This document shows positions 40,211-49,821 of a DNA stretch of 64,000 nt, one piece after another. Both the position numbers and the translations under genes were made by a program. This stretch comes from Alcaligenes faecalis (GTDB taxonomy: Bacteria > Pseudomonadota > Gammaproteobacteria > Burkholderiales > Burkholderiaceae_B). Each line of letters begins with the position of its first letter. Within the stretch, counting starts at the first letter, position 1. Under the pieces are notes generated by a model. That model was given only the letters and a program-made list of their open reading frames with translations. It made no database searches and was not told the DNA's origin. The DNA lies in the NCBI RefSeq assembly GCF_005311025.1, contig NZ_CP031747.1, forward strand, positions 1,426,001 through 1,490,000, given 5' to 3'.

Positions 40211-40471
40211 TTATTCGCCAGCAACGACCGAAACGGTACGCTTGTTCAGAGCACCAGTGATGGAAAATTTAACTTTGCCATCGACCAGGGAGAACAGGGT
40301 GTGGTCTTTGCCAATGCCCACGTTCACGCCGGGGTGAAACTGAGTGCCGCGCTGACGAACAATGATGCCGCCAGCCGAAATTACCTGACCGCCGTAGACT
40401 TTAACGCCCAGACGTTTGGCCTGTGAGTCACGGCCGTTCCGCGTAGAGCCGCCGCCTTTCTTCTGTGCCAT
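40211..40471 (-). CDS. rpmA: 50S ribosomal protein L27
   Basis: The 86-residue protein begins [16 protein letters not shown], whose N-terminal tail reaches the peptidyl-transferase centre, and contains [27 protein letters not shown]. There is no cleavable Firmicute-type extension. The start follows TAGGAG. It is 50 bases downstream of rplU. Confidence 0.98.
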   Translation of the reverse strand: MAQKKGGGSTRNGRDSQAKRLGVKVYGGQVISAGGIIVRQRGTQFHPGVNVGIGKDHTLFSLVDGKVKFSITGALNKRTVSVVAGE

Positions 40472-40521
40472 TTCTTTAGCTCCTAGATGAAGAAAATACC
40501 AAATTCGCTTTTAGCAACAAC

Positions 40522-40833
40522 TTAGGCGTTGATCGCTTCGATGCGGATTTCGGTGTAGTTTTGACGATGGCCTTGCGTTTTGCGGTAGTGCTTGCGACGG
40601 CGCATTTTGAAAATCTTGATTTTGTCGTGACGGCCTTGCGCAAGAACAGTAGCCTTGACCACAGCGCCAGCAACGAAAGGAGCACCGATTTGCAGTGCTT
40701 CACCTTCGCCGACGGACAGAACCTGGTCAAGCGAAATTTCTTGCCCAATGTCTGCCGGTATCTGTTCTATTTTGAGTTTTTGGCCAGCAGTAATGCGATA
40801 TTGCTTACCGCCGGTTTTTATAACCGCGTACAT
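40522..40833 (-). CDS. rplU: 50S ribosomal protein L21
   Basis: The 103-residue protein starts [14 protein letters not shown] and contains [22 protein letters not shown], the L21 signature. AAGGGA precedes the start. It is first of the rplU-rpmA unit, driven by a consensus-like sigma-70 promoter about 110 bases upstream. Confidence 0.98.
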   Translation of the reverse strand: MYAVIKTGGKQYRITAGQKLKIEQIPADIGQEISLDQVLSVGEGEALQIGAPFVAGAVVKATVLAQGRHDKIKIFKMRRRKHYRKTQGHRQNYTEIRIEAINA

Positions 40834-40942
40834 AGGGAATCCCTTAAAGAGTCAAACAGGCATCGCGTAAAAGGCCAATAACAGCCCGCTGTAATGCCAT
40901 CTAACATAAAAAAATCTTGACACGCAAAATGCCAAGCAAAAA

Positions 40943-40971
40943 ATAATAGGGCAAAAAGGCTTTGCTGTCAA
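40943..40971 (-). promoter_or_regulatory. Sigma-70 promoter of rplU-rpmA
   Basis: On the minus strand TTGACA (40971-40966, perfect) and TATTAT (40948-40943) are separated by exactly 17 bases. The 395-bp gap from 40834 to 41228 also holds the csbD promoter region; nothing else was recognised there. Confidence 0.82.
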
Positions 40972-41228
40972 TGGCTTGGGCCTTCTCCTGTCTGTATTTT
41001 GCATCCAATCCTTTCGTTTTTCACTGGGTAGGCAGGGGAGACCCCTTGCCTTCGGGTCGTAAAGGACGTGTGAGGGGACCTGCCTCACCCAGAACAGGGC
41101 ATCTCGCTAATTTGTTACATTTCTCCTCAATCTGTGGCCTTTGAGTGGCTCGCCTTCCGCTACGGTAGAGCTGTTGCGTTCACAGAAGCGTAAGTCATTT
41201 ATTTTTCGGACCTACTAAGGGGAAACGT

Positions 41229-41432
41229 ATGAATAAGGACACGATCGAAGGCAAATGGAAACAACTGGCCGGTAAAGCCCGCAGCGTCTGGGGCGAAATT
41301 ACGGATGATGAGTGGGCCAAGGTGAAAGGGGATGCCACGCAATTGGCCGGTCTGGTGCAAGAGCGCTATGGCCGTACCCGCGAAGAGGCGGAGCGCGAGG
41401 TTAAAGACTTCTACGACAAGTACGACCGTTAG
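41229..41432 (+). CDS. CsbD-family stress protein
   Basis: The 67-residue acidic, helical protein has the family pattern MNKDTIEGKWKQLAGKARSVWG and WAKVKGDATQLAGLVQERYG. CsbD/YjbJ proteins are abundant under general stress; their molecular role is unknown. The start is preceded by AAGGGGAAA. It is followed by a small membrane protein gene often found with it. Confidence 0.9.
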   Translation: MNKDTIEGKWKQLAGKARSVWGEITDDEWAKVKGDATQLAGLVQERYGRTREEAEREVKDFYDKYDR

Positions 41433-41537
41433 CGGGTGGGAGCCTTTTTTTGTCTGTAGGTATTTCATGAGCTGTCGTTGAGATGGCCCGTCAGACAAGG
41501 TGCTGTCCCTGTACGTACTGATGATGAGGAGAATCGT

Positions 41538-41699
41538 ATGCTTTACTACGCCGTAATCTTTTTTATTGTAGCTATCGTGGCTGCTGTGCTGGGTTTTGGT
41601 GGCATTGCCGCTGGTGCTGCTTCGATTGCCAAGATCCTGTTTGTCGTGTTCCTGATTCTGGCGGTGCTCTCGCTGGTCAAGGGCATGGGCAAGAAATAG
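41538..41699 (+). CDS. DUF1328 small membrane protein (YtjA-like)
   Basis: The 53-residue protein is nearly all hydrophobic, with two helices around [17 protein letters not shown], the hallmark of DUF1328. The ATG at 41538 has AGGAG eight bases upstream; an in-frame start at 41478 is discarded. Its function is unknown and it commonly accompanies stress genes. Confidence 0.9.
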   Translation: MLYYAVIFFIVAIVAAVLGFGGIAAGAASIAKILFVVFLILAVLSLVKGMGKK

Positions 41700-41700
41700 A

Positions 41701-41725
41701 ACAAGCCCGCCAGTGGCGGGCTTGT
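41701..41725. other. Perfect hairpin after the DUF1328 gene
   Basis: ACAAGCCCGCC-AGT-GGCGGGCTTGT is a perfect 11-pair stem starting one base after the stop. There is no T-run, so it probably protects the mRNA end or assists the terminator that follows. Confidence 0.7.
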
Positions 41726-41733
41726 CCGTAAGG

Positions 41734-41772
41734 AAAAACCGTCTCCACCGATTGGGTGGAGACGGTTTTTTT
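41734..41772. terminator. Bidirectional terminator between the DUF1328 gene and argJ
   Basis: ACCGTCTCCACC and GGTGGAGACGGT form a perfect 12-pair stem with A5 before and T7 after, between converging genes. Confidence 0.95.
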
Positions 41773-41773
41773 A

Positions 41774-43000
41774 TCAGGAGCGGTAGTCCGCGTTGATAGT
41801 GACGTACTCGTGCGAGAAGTCGCAGGTATAAACCGTTTCGCTGTGTTGGCCACGGCCCAGAGAAACACGTACCAGAATTTCGGCTTCCTGCATGACGCGC
41901 TGGCCATCTTCTTCCTGGTAGTCGGGGTTGCGGCCACCGTTCACGGCCACCAGCACATCGCCTAGCCACAGACGCAATTTGCTCACGTCCAAATCGCTAA
42001 TGCCGGCGTAGCCAATGGCGCACAGAATACGGCCCAGGTTCGGGTCGGAGGCAAAGAAGGCTGTTTTCACCAGAGGTGAGTGAGCGATGGCGTAAGCCAC
42101 TTTCAGAGCTTCTTCGCTGGAACCGGCGTCATCAACCTGAATGGTCATGAACTTGGTGGCGCCTTCGGCGTCACGCACGATTTTCTGGGCCAGTTCGCGC
42201 GAGGCGTCGACCAGGGCATCCAGCAAGGTGTTGTAGTTCGGGTCTGCAATCGACTCTACCGTGACACCGCTTTGGCCGGTTGCCATGATGATGAAGGAGT
42301 CGTTGGTGGAGGTGTCGCCATCAACCGTAATGCGGTTGAAAGAGCGGTCCGCTGCCAGACGGCACATATCGCGCAGCAGTTCGGGAGCAATACCGGCGTC
42401 CGTAGCCAGGTAACCCAGCATGGTGGCCATATTGGGGCGAATCATGCCCGCGCCCTTGCTGATGCCGGTCAGTGTGATGGTTTTACCCGACAACTGGATT
42501 TGACGAGACACGATTTTGGGTTGCGTGTCGGTGGTCATGATGCTGTGAGCAGCATTGAACCAGTTGTTGTCGGCCAGATCGTTCACCGCCGCAGGCAGAG
42601 CGCCCAGCAGGCGATCCATGGGCAGAGGCTCCAGAATCACGCCGGTGGAAAAGGGCAACACTTGCTGGGGCAGGATGTTCAGCAGGCGTGCGGTTTCCGT
42701 GCAGGTTTGCTGTGCTTTTTCCAAACCAGCCTGACCTGTGCCAGCGTTGGCATTGCCGGTGTTGATGACCAGGGCGCGGATGCCATCGTGCGTAGCCAAG
42801 TGCGCTTCGCACACTTGTACTGGAGCAGCACGGAAACGGTTGGTGGTGAACACACCGGCCACGCTGGTGCCGGGGGCCAATTCAAACACGGTCAGGTCGC
42901 GTCGGTTGGCCTTGCGAATACCGGCTTCGGCAATACCGATTTTGACACCGGCAACGGGGTGAATATCAGATTCAGAGGGAATGAACAGATTGACGGCCAT
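41774..43000 (-). CDS. argJ: Bifunctional ornithine acetyltransferase / N-acetylglutamate synthase
   Basis: The 408-residue enzyme recycles the acetyl group in arginine synthesis. Autocleavage should occur in [12 protein letters not shown] before the nucleophile Thr. Other marks are [37 protein letters not shown] and a C-terminus ending [12 protein letters not shown]. Whether it also uses acetyl-CoA (bifunctional) cannot be told from the sequence alone. It is single-gene and converges on the DUF1328 gene. Confidence 0.95.
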   Translation of the reverse strand: MAVNLFIPSESDIHPVAGVKIGIAEAGIRKANRRDLTVFELAPGTSVAGVFTTNRFRAAPVQVCEAHLATHDGIRALVINTGNANAGTGQAGLEKAQQTCTETARLLNILPQQVLPFSTGVILEPLPMDRLLGALPAAVNDLADNNWFNAAHSIMTTDTQPKIVSRQIQLSGKTITLTGISKGAGMIRPNMATMLGYLATDAGIAPELLRDMCRLAADRSFNRITVDGDTSTNDSFIIMATGQSGVTVESIADPNYNTLLDALVDASRELAQKIVRDAEGATKFMTIQVDDAGSSEEALKVAYAIAHSPLVKTAFFASDPNLGRILCAIGYAGISDLDVSKLRLWLGDVLVAVNGGRNPDYQEEDGQRVMQEAEILVRVSLGRGQHSETVYTCDFSHEYVTINADYRS

Positions 43001-43025
43001 GACGCGATCCGAAAAACAATGTTAA

Positions 43026-43066
43026 AGGCGGCTCAAAGCAGTAATGATACTTGCTTTGAGCCGCCT
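43026..43066 (-). terminator. Long hairpin between marR and argJ
   Basis: AGGCGGCTCAAAGCA and TGCTTTGAGCCGCCT form a perfect 15-pair stem with an 11-base loop. On the minus strand it is followed by TTAACATTGTTTTT, a weak T tract, so it likely ends marR transcription. Confidence 0.7.
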
Positions 43067-43094
43067 GAGCATATCTTTGGTCGCGCCGGAGCGC

Positions 43095-43625
43095 TTAGCT
43101 TTCGCGAGCAGCCATGGCCACGTTGTTGCGAGTGATCAGCTTGAGTTCGCCCAGGGCTTCAAACAGGTTGACGCGCGCTTTTTCCGACAGGTTGGCAAAC
43201 ATCTCCTGTAGCCACTGCTCGTGGGAGGCCGCCATTTTCTTGAACTGGCGCTTGCCCTTGGGTGTCAGGCGGATCAGGGAGCTGCGACGGTCGGTGAGCA
43301 CCTTGATGCGTTCGACCAAACCTTCTTTTTCCAGCTGATCGGTAATGCCCGTGATATTGCCGTTGGTGACCATCAGGTGACGGGACAGCTCGCTCATTTT
43401 CATGCCAGCGGGCTGACGCTGCAATTGAGCCATCAGGTCAAAACGGGGCAGTGTGGTCGTGTGCTCGGTACGCAGGCGACTGCGAATTTCGCCTTCAACC
43501 AGATTGGTGCAGGCCATCAAGCGCAGCCACAGGCGGGTGTCGAAGTGGTCGTCGCTATGGGCACGGCTTTCCAAGTCGGGAGCGGCATCGGCGACGGCGG
43601 AAGCGGGGATATCGTTCATGATCAT
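43095..43625 (-). CDS. MarR-family transcriptional regulator
   Basis: The 176-residue protein has a winged helix (about 65-135): MKMSELSRHLMVTNGNITGITDQLEKEGLVER, the wing VLTDRRSSLIRLTPKGK, and flanking dimer helices. The N-terminal 25 residues are acidic and unusual. An ATG two codons in (43619) is an alternative start. Across the 733-bp gap lies an aryl-CoA ligase gene; MarR proteins often sense aromatic acids or their CoA esters, so control of that gene is plausible but unproved. Confidence 0.88.
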   Translation of the reverse strand: MIMNDIPASAVADAAPDLESRAHSDDHFDTRLWLRLMACTNLVEGEIRSRLRTEHTTTLPRFDLMAQLQRQPAGMKMSELSRHLMVTNGNITGITDQLEKEGLVERIKVLTDRRSSLIRLTPKGKRQFKKMAASHEQWLQEMFANLSEKARVNLFEALGELKLITRNNVAMAARES

Positions 43626-44358
43626 AGATAGCTTGCCTTAATGGTGCATGTCCAAAATGTTTAGCTTTGAAGGACGCAGACCGCAGCCATGAGCAAGCTG
43701 GGTTAGCTTGGTGGGTATCTTAGGGGCTGGTTCGAAGTTTGACATTGCGACAGATCAAAGTAAATTCGTTTTTAAGCTTAAATTAATCAACTTGATAGAA
43801 AGCACCGGCAAAGCAGGCAAAGCATTGGGTAAGGAAATGCAAACTCTTGTCTGCTATTTACTTTTAGGGCCACGGCTTTGAATAATCTTCGGACGGCGCT
43901 CTAACTTTGATCCGACACGATAAGCTGGCTAAATTCAAGTGATTATTTAGTTGAAGTATAAGGCATTTGCCTCTGTATCGCCTGTTCGCTTAATCACTTT
44001 TCTGCTTTTTTTGATACTTTTTTTTGTTTCAAAAATAACGCCTGCCGTAATTTTTCTTAATTGAAAAAAATGCATGCAGAAGATCGATTTATTTCTTATA
44101 TCCTGAAATTCATTATTGAATTTTGCGTTGCGCGGGCGAGGGCCTCAGAGGAGCCGGGATCAGTCTAGGATACCCCTTGAAACAGCGGAGGATGATGCGC
44201 TACTGCGGATAACCCGTAGTCGGGATTGCTGATACTGGAGCGTTTTTTTTGCTAATATCCTTTAGAACTAAACAATATAGACCTTGCCAATTTGGCTGGC
44301 GCCTTTGATGGACCAAGGTCTACGCCTGAGTGGGGCGTAATCTACGCAGGAGATAAGG
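43626..44358. other. AT-rich gene-free gap, 733 bp
   Basis: No coding frame or RNA gene was recognised. The middle (about 43760-44110) is clearly more AT-rich than its surroundings, with homopolymer runs and the interrupted inverted repeat TTTTTC-N6-GAAAAA at 44051-44068. It should hold the promoters of marR and of the aryl-CoA ligase gene plus operators. Its size and base composition suggest a regulatory or nucleoid-protein-bound region. Confidence 0.6.
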
Positions 44359-46008
44359 ATGGAACGTTCAGCGCACCTTGATACCTTTGCACGCGACAAT
44401 CTGCCACCCATGGAGTGGTGGCCAGAGATGTTGCTGGAAGGCAATCCGGATGTGGACTATCCCGCTCGTCTCAATTGTGCCGTGGCGCTGTTGGGAGAGC
44501 AGGTAGCAGCGGGGCATGGTGATCGCGTGGCTTTGCAGTGGGCACAGGGCGATGAGAATCGCAGCCTGACCTACAAGCAGCTGGACGTGCTGACCAACCG
44601 TATTGCTCATGTTCTGGTTGAGGACATGAAGCTGGTGCCCGGCAACCGGGTTTTGCTGCGTGGTCCCAATAACCCCATGATGGCCGCCTGCTGGTTGGCC
44701 AGCATCAAGGCCGGTCTGGTCACGGTTCCCACCATGCCTTTGTTGCGGGCGGTGGAACTGAAGACGATTCTGGACAAGGCCGAGATTCATGCTGCCTTGT
44801 GTGACGAGCGCCTGCGTGAAGAGCTGGAACACTGCATGGACTCCACGCATGATTCCTACACGCCTGCTCTGAAGCAACTGTTGTGCTTTAACGATGAAAG
44901 CGCCAAGGGTCTGGAAGCCTTGTTGGCTGACAAGCCCGAAGAGTTCACCGCTTGCGATACGGCGGCTGACGATGTTTGTCTGATCGCTTTCACCAGCGGT
45001 ACGACCGGCCAGCCTAAAGGTTGCATGCACTTCCATCGTGATGTGCTGGCAATGTGCGATACCTTCTCGCGTCACGTACTGCGTTTGACCCCGGATGATG
45101 TGGTCTGCGGTACGCCTCCTTTGGCCTTTACCTTCGGCCTGGGCGGTCTGCTGTGCTTCCCGCTGCGTGTGGGTGCATCCACTGTCCTGCTGGAGCGTCT
45201 GACGCCTTCCGATCTGCTGGGCATGATTGATCGCTTCAAAGTGACCATGAGCTTTACCGCACCCACCTTCTATCGTCAGATGGCTGGTTTGGTGGATCGT
45301 TACTCCTTGGCCAGCTTGCGTGCCACCGTGTCGGCAGGCGAAGCCTTGCCAGATGCGACGCGTCAGCTTTGGAAGCAGGCCAGCGGCATCGAGATGACAG
45401 ATGGCATTGGTGGCACGGAAATGATTCACGTGTACGTGTCCAGCCCACCTGAAAAAGTGCGTGCTGGTGCCATTGGCCAAGTGGTGCCCGGTTATGTCGC
45501 CACGATTCTGGACGATGATCTGAATCCGGTGCCAGTCGGTACGGTAGGCCGTTTGGCCGTAAAGGGGCCGACAGGCTGCAAGTACCTGAACGACGAGCGT
45601 CAGAAGCAGTTTGTTCAGGGCGGTTGGAACTTCCCTGGCGACACCTTCAAGATGGACGAGGACGGCTACCTGTATTACCAGGCTCGTAACGACGACATGA
45701 TTGTTTCCTCGGGCTACAACATTGCCGGTCCTGAAGTGGAAGGGACCTTGCTCAAGCACGAGGCTGTGGCCGAGTGTGGCGTTGTAGGTGCCGCCGATGA
45801 AGAACGGGGCCAGATTGTGCAGGCCTTCATTGTGCTCAAGCCTGGCTTTACTGGAAACGATGAGCTGAAAAAGAAGCTGCAGGATTTTGTGAAAGAGAAC
45901 GCAGCGCCGTACAAGTATCCACGCGCCATTGAGTTCGTGACTTCCTTGCCTCGTACCGAGACAGGGAAGTTGCAGCGCTTTGTCTTGCGGCAGATGGCGC
46001 AAGACTGA
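44359..46008 (+). CDS. Aryl-CoA ligase, benzoate / 2-aminobenzoate type
   Basis: The 549-residue enzyme of the adenylate-forming (AMP-binding) family has the P-loop-like FTSGTTGQPKG (about 212), FTFGLGGLLCFPL, GIGGTEMIH, YQARNDDMIVSSGYNIAG and the catalytic Lys in TETGKLQRF near the C-terminus. The N-terminus MERSAHLDTFARDNLPP resembles benzoate- and 2-aminobenzoate-CoA ligases of betaproteobacteria. It would activate an aromatic acid with ATP and CoA. No ring-epoxidising (box) or monooxygenase genes are next to it, so the exact substrate stays open. A clear CAGGAGAT ribosome site precedes the ATG; a terminator follows. Confidence 0.82.
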   Translation: MERSAHLDTFARDNLPPMEWWPEMLLEGNPDVDYPARLNCAVALLGEQVAAGHGDRVALQWAQGDENRSLTYKQLDVLTNRIAHVLVEDMKLVPGNRVLLRGPNNPMMAACWLASIKAGLVTVPTMPLLRAVELKTILDKAEIHAALCDERLREELEHCMDSTHDSYTPALKQLLCFNDESAKGLEALLADKPEEFTACDTAADDVCLIAFTSGTTGQPKGCMHFHRDVLAMCDTFSRHVLRLTPDDVVCGTPPLAFTFGLGGLLCFPLRVGASTVLLERLTPSDLLGMIDRFKVTMSFTAPTFYRQMAGLVDRYSLASLRATVSAGEALPDATRQLWKQASGIEMTDGIGGTEMIHVYVSSPPEKVRAGAIGQVVPGYVATILDDDLNPVPVGTVGRLAVKGPTGCKYLNDERQKQFVQGGWNFPGDTFKMDEDGYLYYQARNDDMIVSSGYNIAGPEVEGTLLKHEAVAECGVVGAADEERGQIVQAFIVLKPGFTGNDELKKKLQDFVKENAAPYKYPRAIEFVTSLPRTETGKLQRFVLRQMAQD

Positions 46009-46021
46009 TTGTTCAGCGTAT

Positions 46022-46052
46022 AAAAAAAAGCGGGCATATAGCCCGCTTTTTT
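46022..46052. terminator. Bidirectional terminator between the aryl-CoA ligase gene and hemL
   Basis: GCGGGC-ATATA-GCCCGC with A8 before and T6 after, between converging genes. Confidence 0.94.
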
Positions 46053-46065
46053 GTGTCTGGTTCTT

Positions 46066-47349
46066 TTAGTTTTTGAAGGTGGCAAAAACTTCGCGTGCCG
46101 CTTGCACAGTGGCGTCGGTAATGTCCGGGGTGTGCTGCACCGAAACAAAACCTGCTTCAAAGGCCGAGGGTGCGAAGTACACACCCTTGTCCAGCATGGC
46201 GTGGAAGAACTGCTTGAAGCGCTCGATGTCGCCAGCCGACACTTGGGCCAGGGAGGTGGGCACGGTTTCGCTGAAGTAGATACCGAACAAGCCGCCCTGG
46301 TGGTCTGCCGTAAAAGGTACGCCTGCTTCTTTTGCAGCGGCCTTCAAGCCCTGGATCAGGTTGGCGGTGTTGGCTGTCAGGGTGTCGTAGAAACCGGGTT
46401 GAGCCAGTTTCTTCAAGGTTGCCAGACCCGCGGCCACAGCAACAGGGTTACCGGACAGGGTGCCTGCCTGGTAAACACCACCGACGGGAGCGACACATTG
46501 CATGATGTCGCGACGGCCACCGAAAGCACCGACGGGCATGCCGCCACCAATCACCTTGGCCAGGGTGGTCAGGTCAGGACGAATGCCGGTCAGGCCTTGC
46601 ACGCCTTGAGGGCCAACACGGAAGCCGGTCATGACTTCGTCAAAAATCAGTACGGCACCGTATTCGGTACACAGTTCGCGCAAGCCTTCCAGGAAGCCGG
46701 GGGCTGGGCGCACCAGGTTCATGTTGCCGGCAAAAGGCTCAACGATAATGCAGGCGATTTCGCTGCCTTTCTGTTTGAAAGCATCGCGCACGGCGTCCAG
46801 ATCGTTGTAGTCCAGCACCAGGGTGTGGCCGACAAATTCGGCTGGCACGCCTGCAGAGGTGGGGTTGCCAAAGGTCAGCAAGCCGGAACCGGCTTTGACC
46901 AGCAAACTGTCAGCGTGGCCGTGGTAACAGCCTTCAAACTTGATGATGGTGTTGCGGCCGGTAAAGCCACGGGCCAGACGAATGGCGCTCATGGTGGCTT
47001 CGGTGCCGGAGCTGACCAGACGCACTTGCTCGATGGACGGCAGCATTTTGGTCAGAGTTTCAGCCAGCACGACTTCGCCTTCGGTAGGCGCGCCGTAGGA
47101 CAGGCCGTGTACGGCGGCTTCCTGTACGGCCTTGATAACGTCCGGATCGGAGTGGCCCAGAATGGCTGGTCCCCAGGAACCCACGTAGTCCGTGTATTGC
47201 TGGCCGTCTGCATCCCAGATGTAAGGGCCCTGAGCGCGTTCGATAAAGCACGGGGTGCCGCCCACGGAACCGAAGGCACGGACGGGCGAGTTGACGCCGC
47301 CGGGGATGACTTTGCAGGCACGTTCAAAAAGTTCGGAGTTACGGGACAT
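46066..47349 (-). CDS. hemL: Glutamate-1-semialdehyde 2,1-aminomutase
   Basis: The 427-residue PLP enzyme makes 5-aminolevulinate for haem. The class III aminotransferase marks are [35 protein letters not shown] and the PLP Lys in [17 protein letters not shown]. The start MSRNSELF (47349) is the standard one; a start ten codons upstream is less likely. It lies downstream of thiE on the same strand. Confidence 0.97.
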   Translation of the reverse strand: MSRNSELFERACKVIPGGVNSPVRAFGSVGGTPCFIERAQGPYIWDADGQQYTDYVGSWGPAILGHSDPDVIKAVQEAAVHGLSYGAPTEGEVVLAETLTKMLPSIEQVRLVSSGTEATMSAIRLARGFTGRNTIIKFEGCYHGHADSLLVKAGSGLLTFGNPTSAGVPAEFVGHTLVLDYNDLDAVRDAFKQKGSEIACIIVEPFAGNMNLVRPAPGFLEGLRELCTEYGAVLIFDEVMTGFRVGPQGVQGLTGIRPDLTTLAKVIGGGMPVGAFGGRRDIMQCVAPVGGVYQAGTLSGNPVAVAAGLATLKKLAQPGFYDTLTANTANLIQGLKAAAKEAGVPFTADHQGGLFGIYFSETVPTSLAQVSAGDIERFKQFFHAMLDKGVYFAPSAFEAGFVSVQHTPDITDATVQAAREVFATFKN

Positions 47350-47393
47350 GAGGCAAGAATCCAGATGTGAAAAGGTCAAGGCCAGGCAAGGGA

Positions 47394-48080
47394 TCAGCGC
47401 ATAAAGCGCGATGAGTCCTGGGCGTGAAAGTAGTCGGTAAAGCGTTGCGCCGTGGCGCGTATATCGCTGGTTTCAAACAGGCTGCTGATAACGGCAACGC
47501 TATCGACCCCTGCTTCCAGCAGTTCGGGCATTTTCTCGGGTGTGATGCCGCCAATCGCAACAATGGCAGCACGCCGTCCCTCGTGTTCTTGTTCTTGGCA
47601 AAGCAGTCGAGCTTGTCGCAAGGTGTTCAGTTCAGCCGGGGGGGCTTCGGGTTTGACGCTGGAAGGGTACATGGCCCCAAAGGCAATGTAGTCTGCATCG
47701 TCTGCCAGGGCCTGGCGAGCCAGATCCAGACTGTTGTAGCAGGAGCGTCCCAGCAGGGCTTGCGGCCCCAGTGCCTGACGGGCCTGGGTCAACTCGCCAT
47801 CGCTTTTACCCAGGTGCGCGCCTTGCACGTCAAACTCTTGCGCCCAGCTCCAGTGATCGTTCACCAATAGCGGCAGATCCAAAGACAGGCACAGCTTGAT
47901 CAACTCTTTGAGTTGTTGCTGGCGGATTGGTTCCGGGCCGTTCTTGCGACGGAATTGCAAGACCTGCAAACCCCCTTCGTGAGCGGCACGCACTGCGTTC
48001 AACAAGCGGGCGGTGTCGTCCCATTCGGGAGTAATGCCGTATAGACCGGCAGGAAAGCGCAGGGTGGTGGCGTCAGTCAT
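47394..48080 (-). CDS. thiE: Thiamine-phosphate synthase
   Basis: The 228-residue TIM-barrel enzyme joins HMP-PP and thiazole phosphate. Seen are [14 protein letters not shown] (diphosphate site), [48 protein letters not shown] and [17 protein letters not shown]. Usual ThiE has VQLRDK and VHLGQEDL, so this is a moderately diverged member. The start at 48080 overlaps the thiD end by eight bases, which points to coupled translation. Confidence 0.92.
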   Translation of the reverse strand: MTDATTLRFPAGLYGITPEWDDTARLLNAVRAAHEGGLQVLQFRRKNGPEPIRQQQLKELIKLCLSLDLPLLVNDHWSWAQEFDVQGAHLGKSDGELTQARQALGPQALLGRSCYNSLDLARQALADDADYIAFGAMYPSSVKPEAPPAELNTLRQARLLCQEQEHEGRRAAIVAIGGITPEKMPELLEAGVDSVAVISSLFETSDIRATAQRFTDYFHAQDSSRFMR

Positions 48081-48900
48081 TTTGGGGAGCAACAGGGTTG
48101 AACAGGCGGTGGCCCATACCGGGCTGGAAGGTGTCACTGGCACGTGCCTGCAGGTGCAACAAGGCTGATTCTACCGCGTTATCCAGCTCGTGGCCTTGAG
48201 CCAGAAAGCTCAGGCAGGCGGTAGCCAGCAAACTGTCTATGTCCTGCTGACGCAGGCCGCCATCCAGCGGCATGCTGTAGTCCAGACGACCGTGATGTCC
48301 CTGAAAGCGCGTATGCCATTGTCCGGCAGCACCGGGGACGCCGGTGACCAGTACGGCATTGGCTCCGTTATTCAACAAGGTTTCCACGGCATCGGGGGTG
48401 TCGCCCAGCAGCTCGTCGGCCTGCCAGCGCTCCAGGCTGGGGTGGTCGATCAATAATAAGGAGCTCAGGGGCAGGAGCAGGCGTAAACTGGCATCAAGAG
48501 CATCGTCCGCATCCAGCTCGTCCAGGCCGGTGGGCATGGCGCTCAGGTGCAGGACCAAGGGCAGTTCAGGGTAGTCGGAGCAAAGCTCGGCCACCATGCT
48601 GGCGATTTCAGGACTGTAGACAGGACCGCACTTGATGGCCTGAATGTTCATGTCCTCCAGCAAGCAGCGCGCCTGGTCGTCGGCAATGTCCTCTGCCAGG
48701 GTCTGAATGTTTTCTTGCTGCGCGCTATCGCGCACCAGCAAGGCGGTGGGCACGCTGACGATATGGCAGCCCAGATGAGCGCCAGTGATGGCATCGGCGG
48801 GCAGGTGGGCACCGCCGCTGGGATCATAAGGAGCCAGCACGAGCGCCAGAGCAGGACTTGAATTTTTGATTTCAGCAGCCATCTTGTCTTGGTTACCCAT
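48073..48900 (-). CDS. thiD: Hydroxymethylpyrimidine (phosphate) kinase-like protein, divergent
   Basis: The 275-residue ribokinase-like protein is recognised by the early DPSGGAHLPADAITGAHLGCH segment (ThiD normally AGSDSSGGAG.QADLKT), IQAIKCGPVYSPEIASMVAEL and ANAVLVTGVPGAAGQW. The usual GSD is replaced by APYDPSGG, and the C-terminal anion-hole region GGLRQQDIDSLLATACLSFLAQG differs from the classic GTGCTLSAA. It may be a ThiD of altered specificity. Its overlap with thiE supports a role in thiamine synthesis or HMP salvage. Confidence 0.72.
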   Translation of the reverse strand: MGNQDKMAAEIKNSSPALALVLAPYDPSGGAHLPADAITGAHLGCHIVSVPTALLVRDSAQQENIQTLAEDIADDQARCLLEDMNIQAIKCGPVYSPEIASMVAELCSDYPELPLVLHLSAMPTGLDELDADDALDASLRLLLPLSSLLLIDHPSLERWQADELLGDTPDAVETLLNNGANAVLVTGVPGAAGQWHTRFQGHHGRLDYSMPLDGGLRQQDIDSLLATACLSFLAQGHELDNAVESALLHLQARASDTFQPGMGHRLFNPVAPQND

Positions 48901-49022
48901 GCAGGGCCGGCAAGGCTCTGGATGTCACGGGTTGAGTAATTTAGTAATATGAACCCCATTTTAATGGATTGCCCCGATTTGCACGCGGATCGGACTATGT
49001 TTACAAATACAGTAGGAATACT

Positions 49023-49187
49023 ATGCGTACGTGGATGTGCCTGATTTGCGGCTGGATTTATGATGAAGAAGCAGGTTTGCCTGAGGAAGGCATTGCGCCG
49101 GGCACACTCTGGGAAGACGTCCCTCCGAACTGGGTCTGTCCCGAATGCGGCGCTCGTAAGGAAGACTTCGAAATGATCCAAGTGTGA
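49023..49187 (+). CDS. Rubredoxin
   Basis: The 54-residue protein has two CXXCG iron-binding knuckles, CLICG and CPECG, and the family core GWIYDEEAG...WEDVPPNWVCP. The start MRTWMC at 49023 follows TAGGAA. It is a one-electron carrier in the cytoplasm; the partner (for example an alkane hydroxylase or an NO/oxygen-stress flavoprotein) is not visible nearby. Confidence 0.96.
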   Translation: MRTWMCLICGWIYDEEAGLPEEGIAPGTLWEDVPPNWVCPECGARKEDFEMIQV

Positions 49188-49230
49188 TCATCTCAAGTTC
49201 CAAGGTGGTTTGTTTTGACGGGAGGTGTGT

Positions 49231-49821
49231 ATGAGTGCCACTAGCCAGTCCCCGCTAATCCAAGAAAGCGCTGATCTAACGCACCACCTGTTACTTGCCA
49301 TGCCCGGTGTGGTTTCGGGCAGCTTGGCCGACACGGTGATTTATGTCTGTGAACATAATGAGCAAGGTGCCTTGGGCCTTGTTATCAATCGACCAACGGA
49401 TCTGAGCCTGGTTGAGCTCCTGTCTCGTATCGAGGTGGATGTGGAAAACCGGGCTGATCTGGCCGCGACTTCTGTCTACTTCGGTGGACCGGTGCAAACG
49501 GATCGCGGCTTTGTTCTCCATGATTCCGATAAAACCTATACCTCCAGTCTGGGGGTAGGTGATCTGACTCTGACTACTTCGCGGGATGTGCTGCAGGACG
49601 TGGCCCAAGGCCAGGGGCCAGTGCATATGCTGGTCACGCTGGGTTATGCCGGTTGGGCTGCGGGCCAGCTGGAAAGCGAGATGGCCGACAATGCCTGGCT
49701 GAGCATCAAGGCTACCCATGAAATCCTGTTTTCTACCCCGGTTGGGGAGCGCTATGATCGCGCCCTGGCCTTGCTGGGAATCAGTCCTTTTACCCTGACA
49801 GGTGCTGCGGGCCATGCCTGA
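49231..49821 (+). CDS. algH: YqgE/AlgH family protein (DUF179)
   Basis: The 196-residue protein has the family hallmarks HHLLLAMPGV, YVCEHNEQGALGLVINRP, VYFGGPVQTDRGFVLH and VTLGYAGWAAGQLESEMADNAWL. Its function is poorly defined; in Pseudomonas it was named for an effect on alginate. GGAGG lies just before the ATG. It overlaps ruvX by eight bases, a conserved pair. Confidence 0.93.
   Translation: MSATSQSPLIQESADLTHHLLLAMPGVVSGSLADTVIYVCEHNEQGALGLVINRPTDLSLVELLSRIEVDVENRADLAATSVYFGGPVQTDRGFVLHDSDKTYTSSLGVGDLTLTTSRDVLQDVAQGQGPVHMLVTLGYAGWAAGQLESEMADNAWLSIKATHEILFSTPVGERYDRALALLGISPFTLTGAAGHA

Noticed and set aside
40476-40748. 90-codon frame overlapping rplU
   Set aside because: It is rplU in another frame; L21 is certain.
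44368-46002. Long open frame antisense to the aryl-CoA ligase gene
   Set aside because: The ligase frame carries all AMP-binding motifs; the antisense frame has none and no ribosome site.
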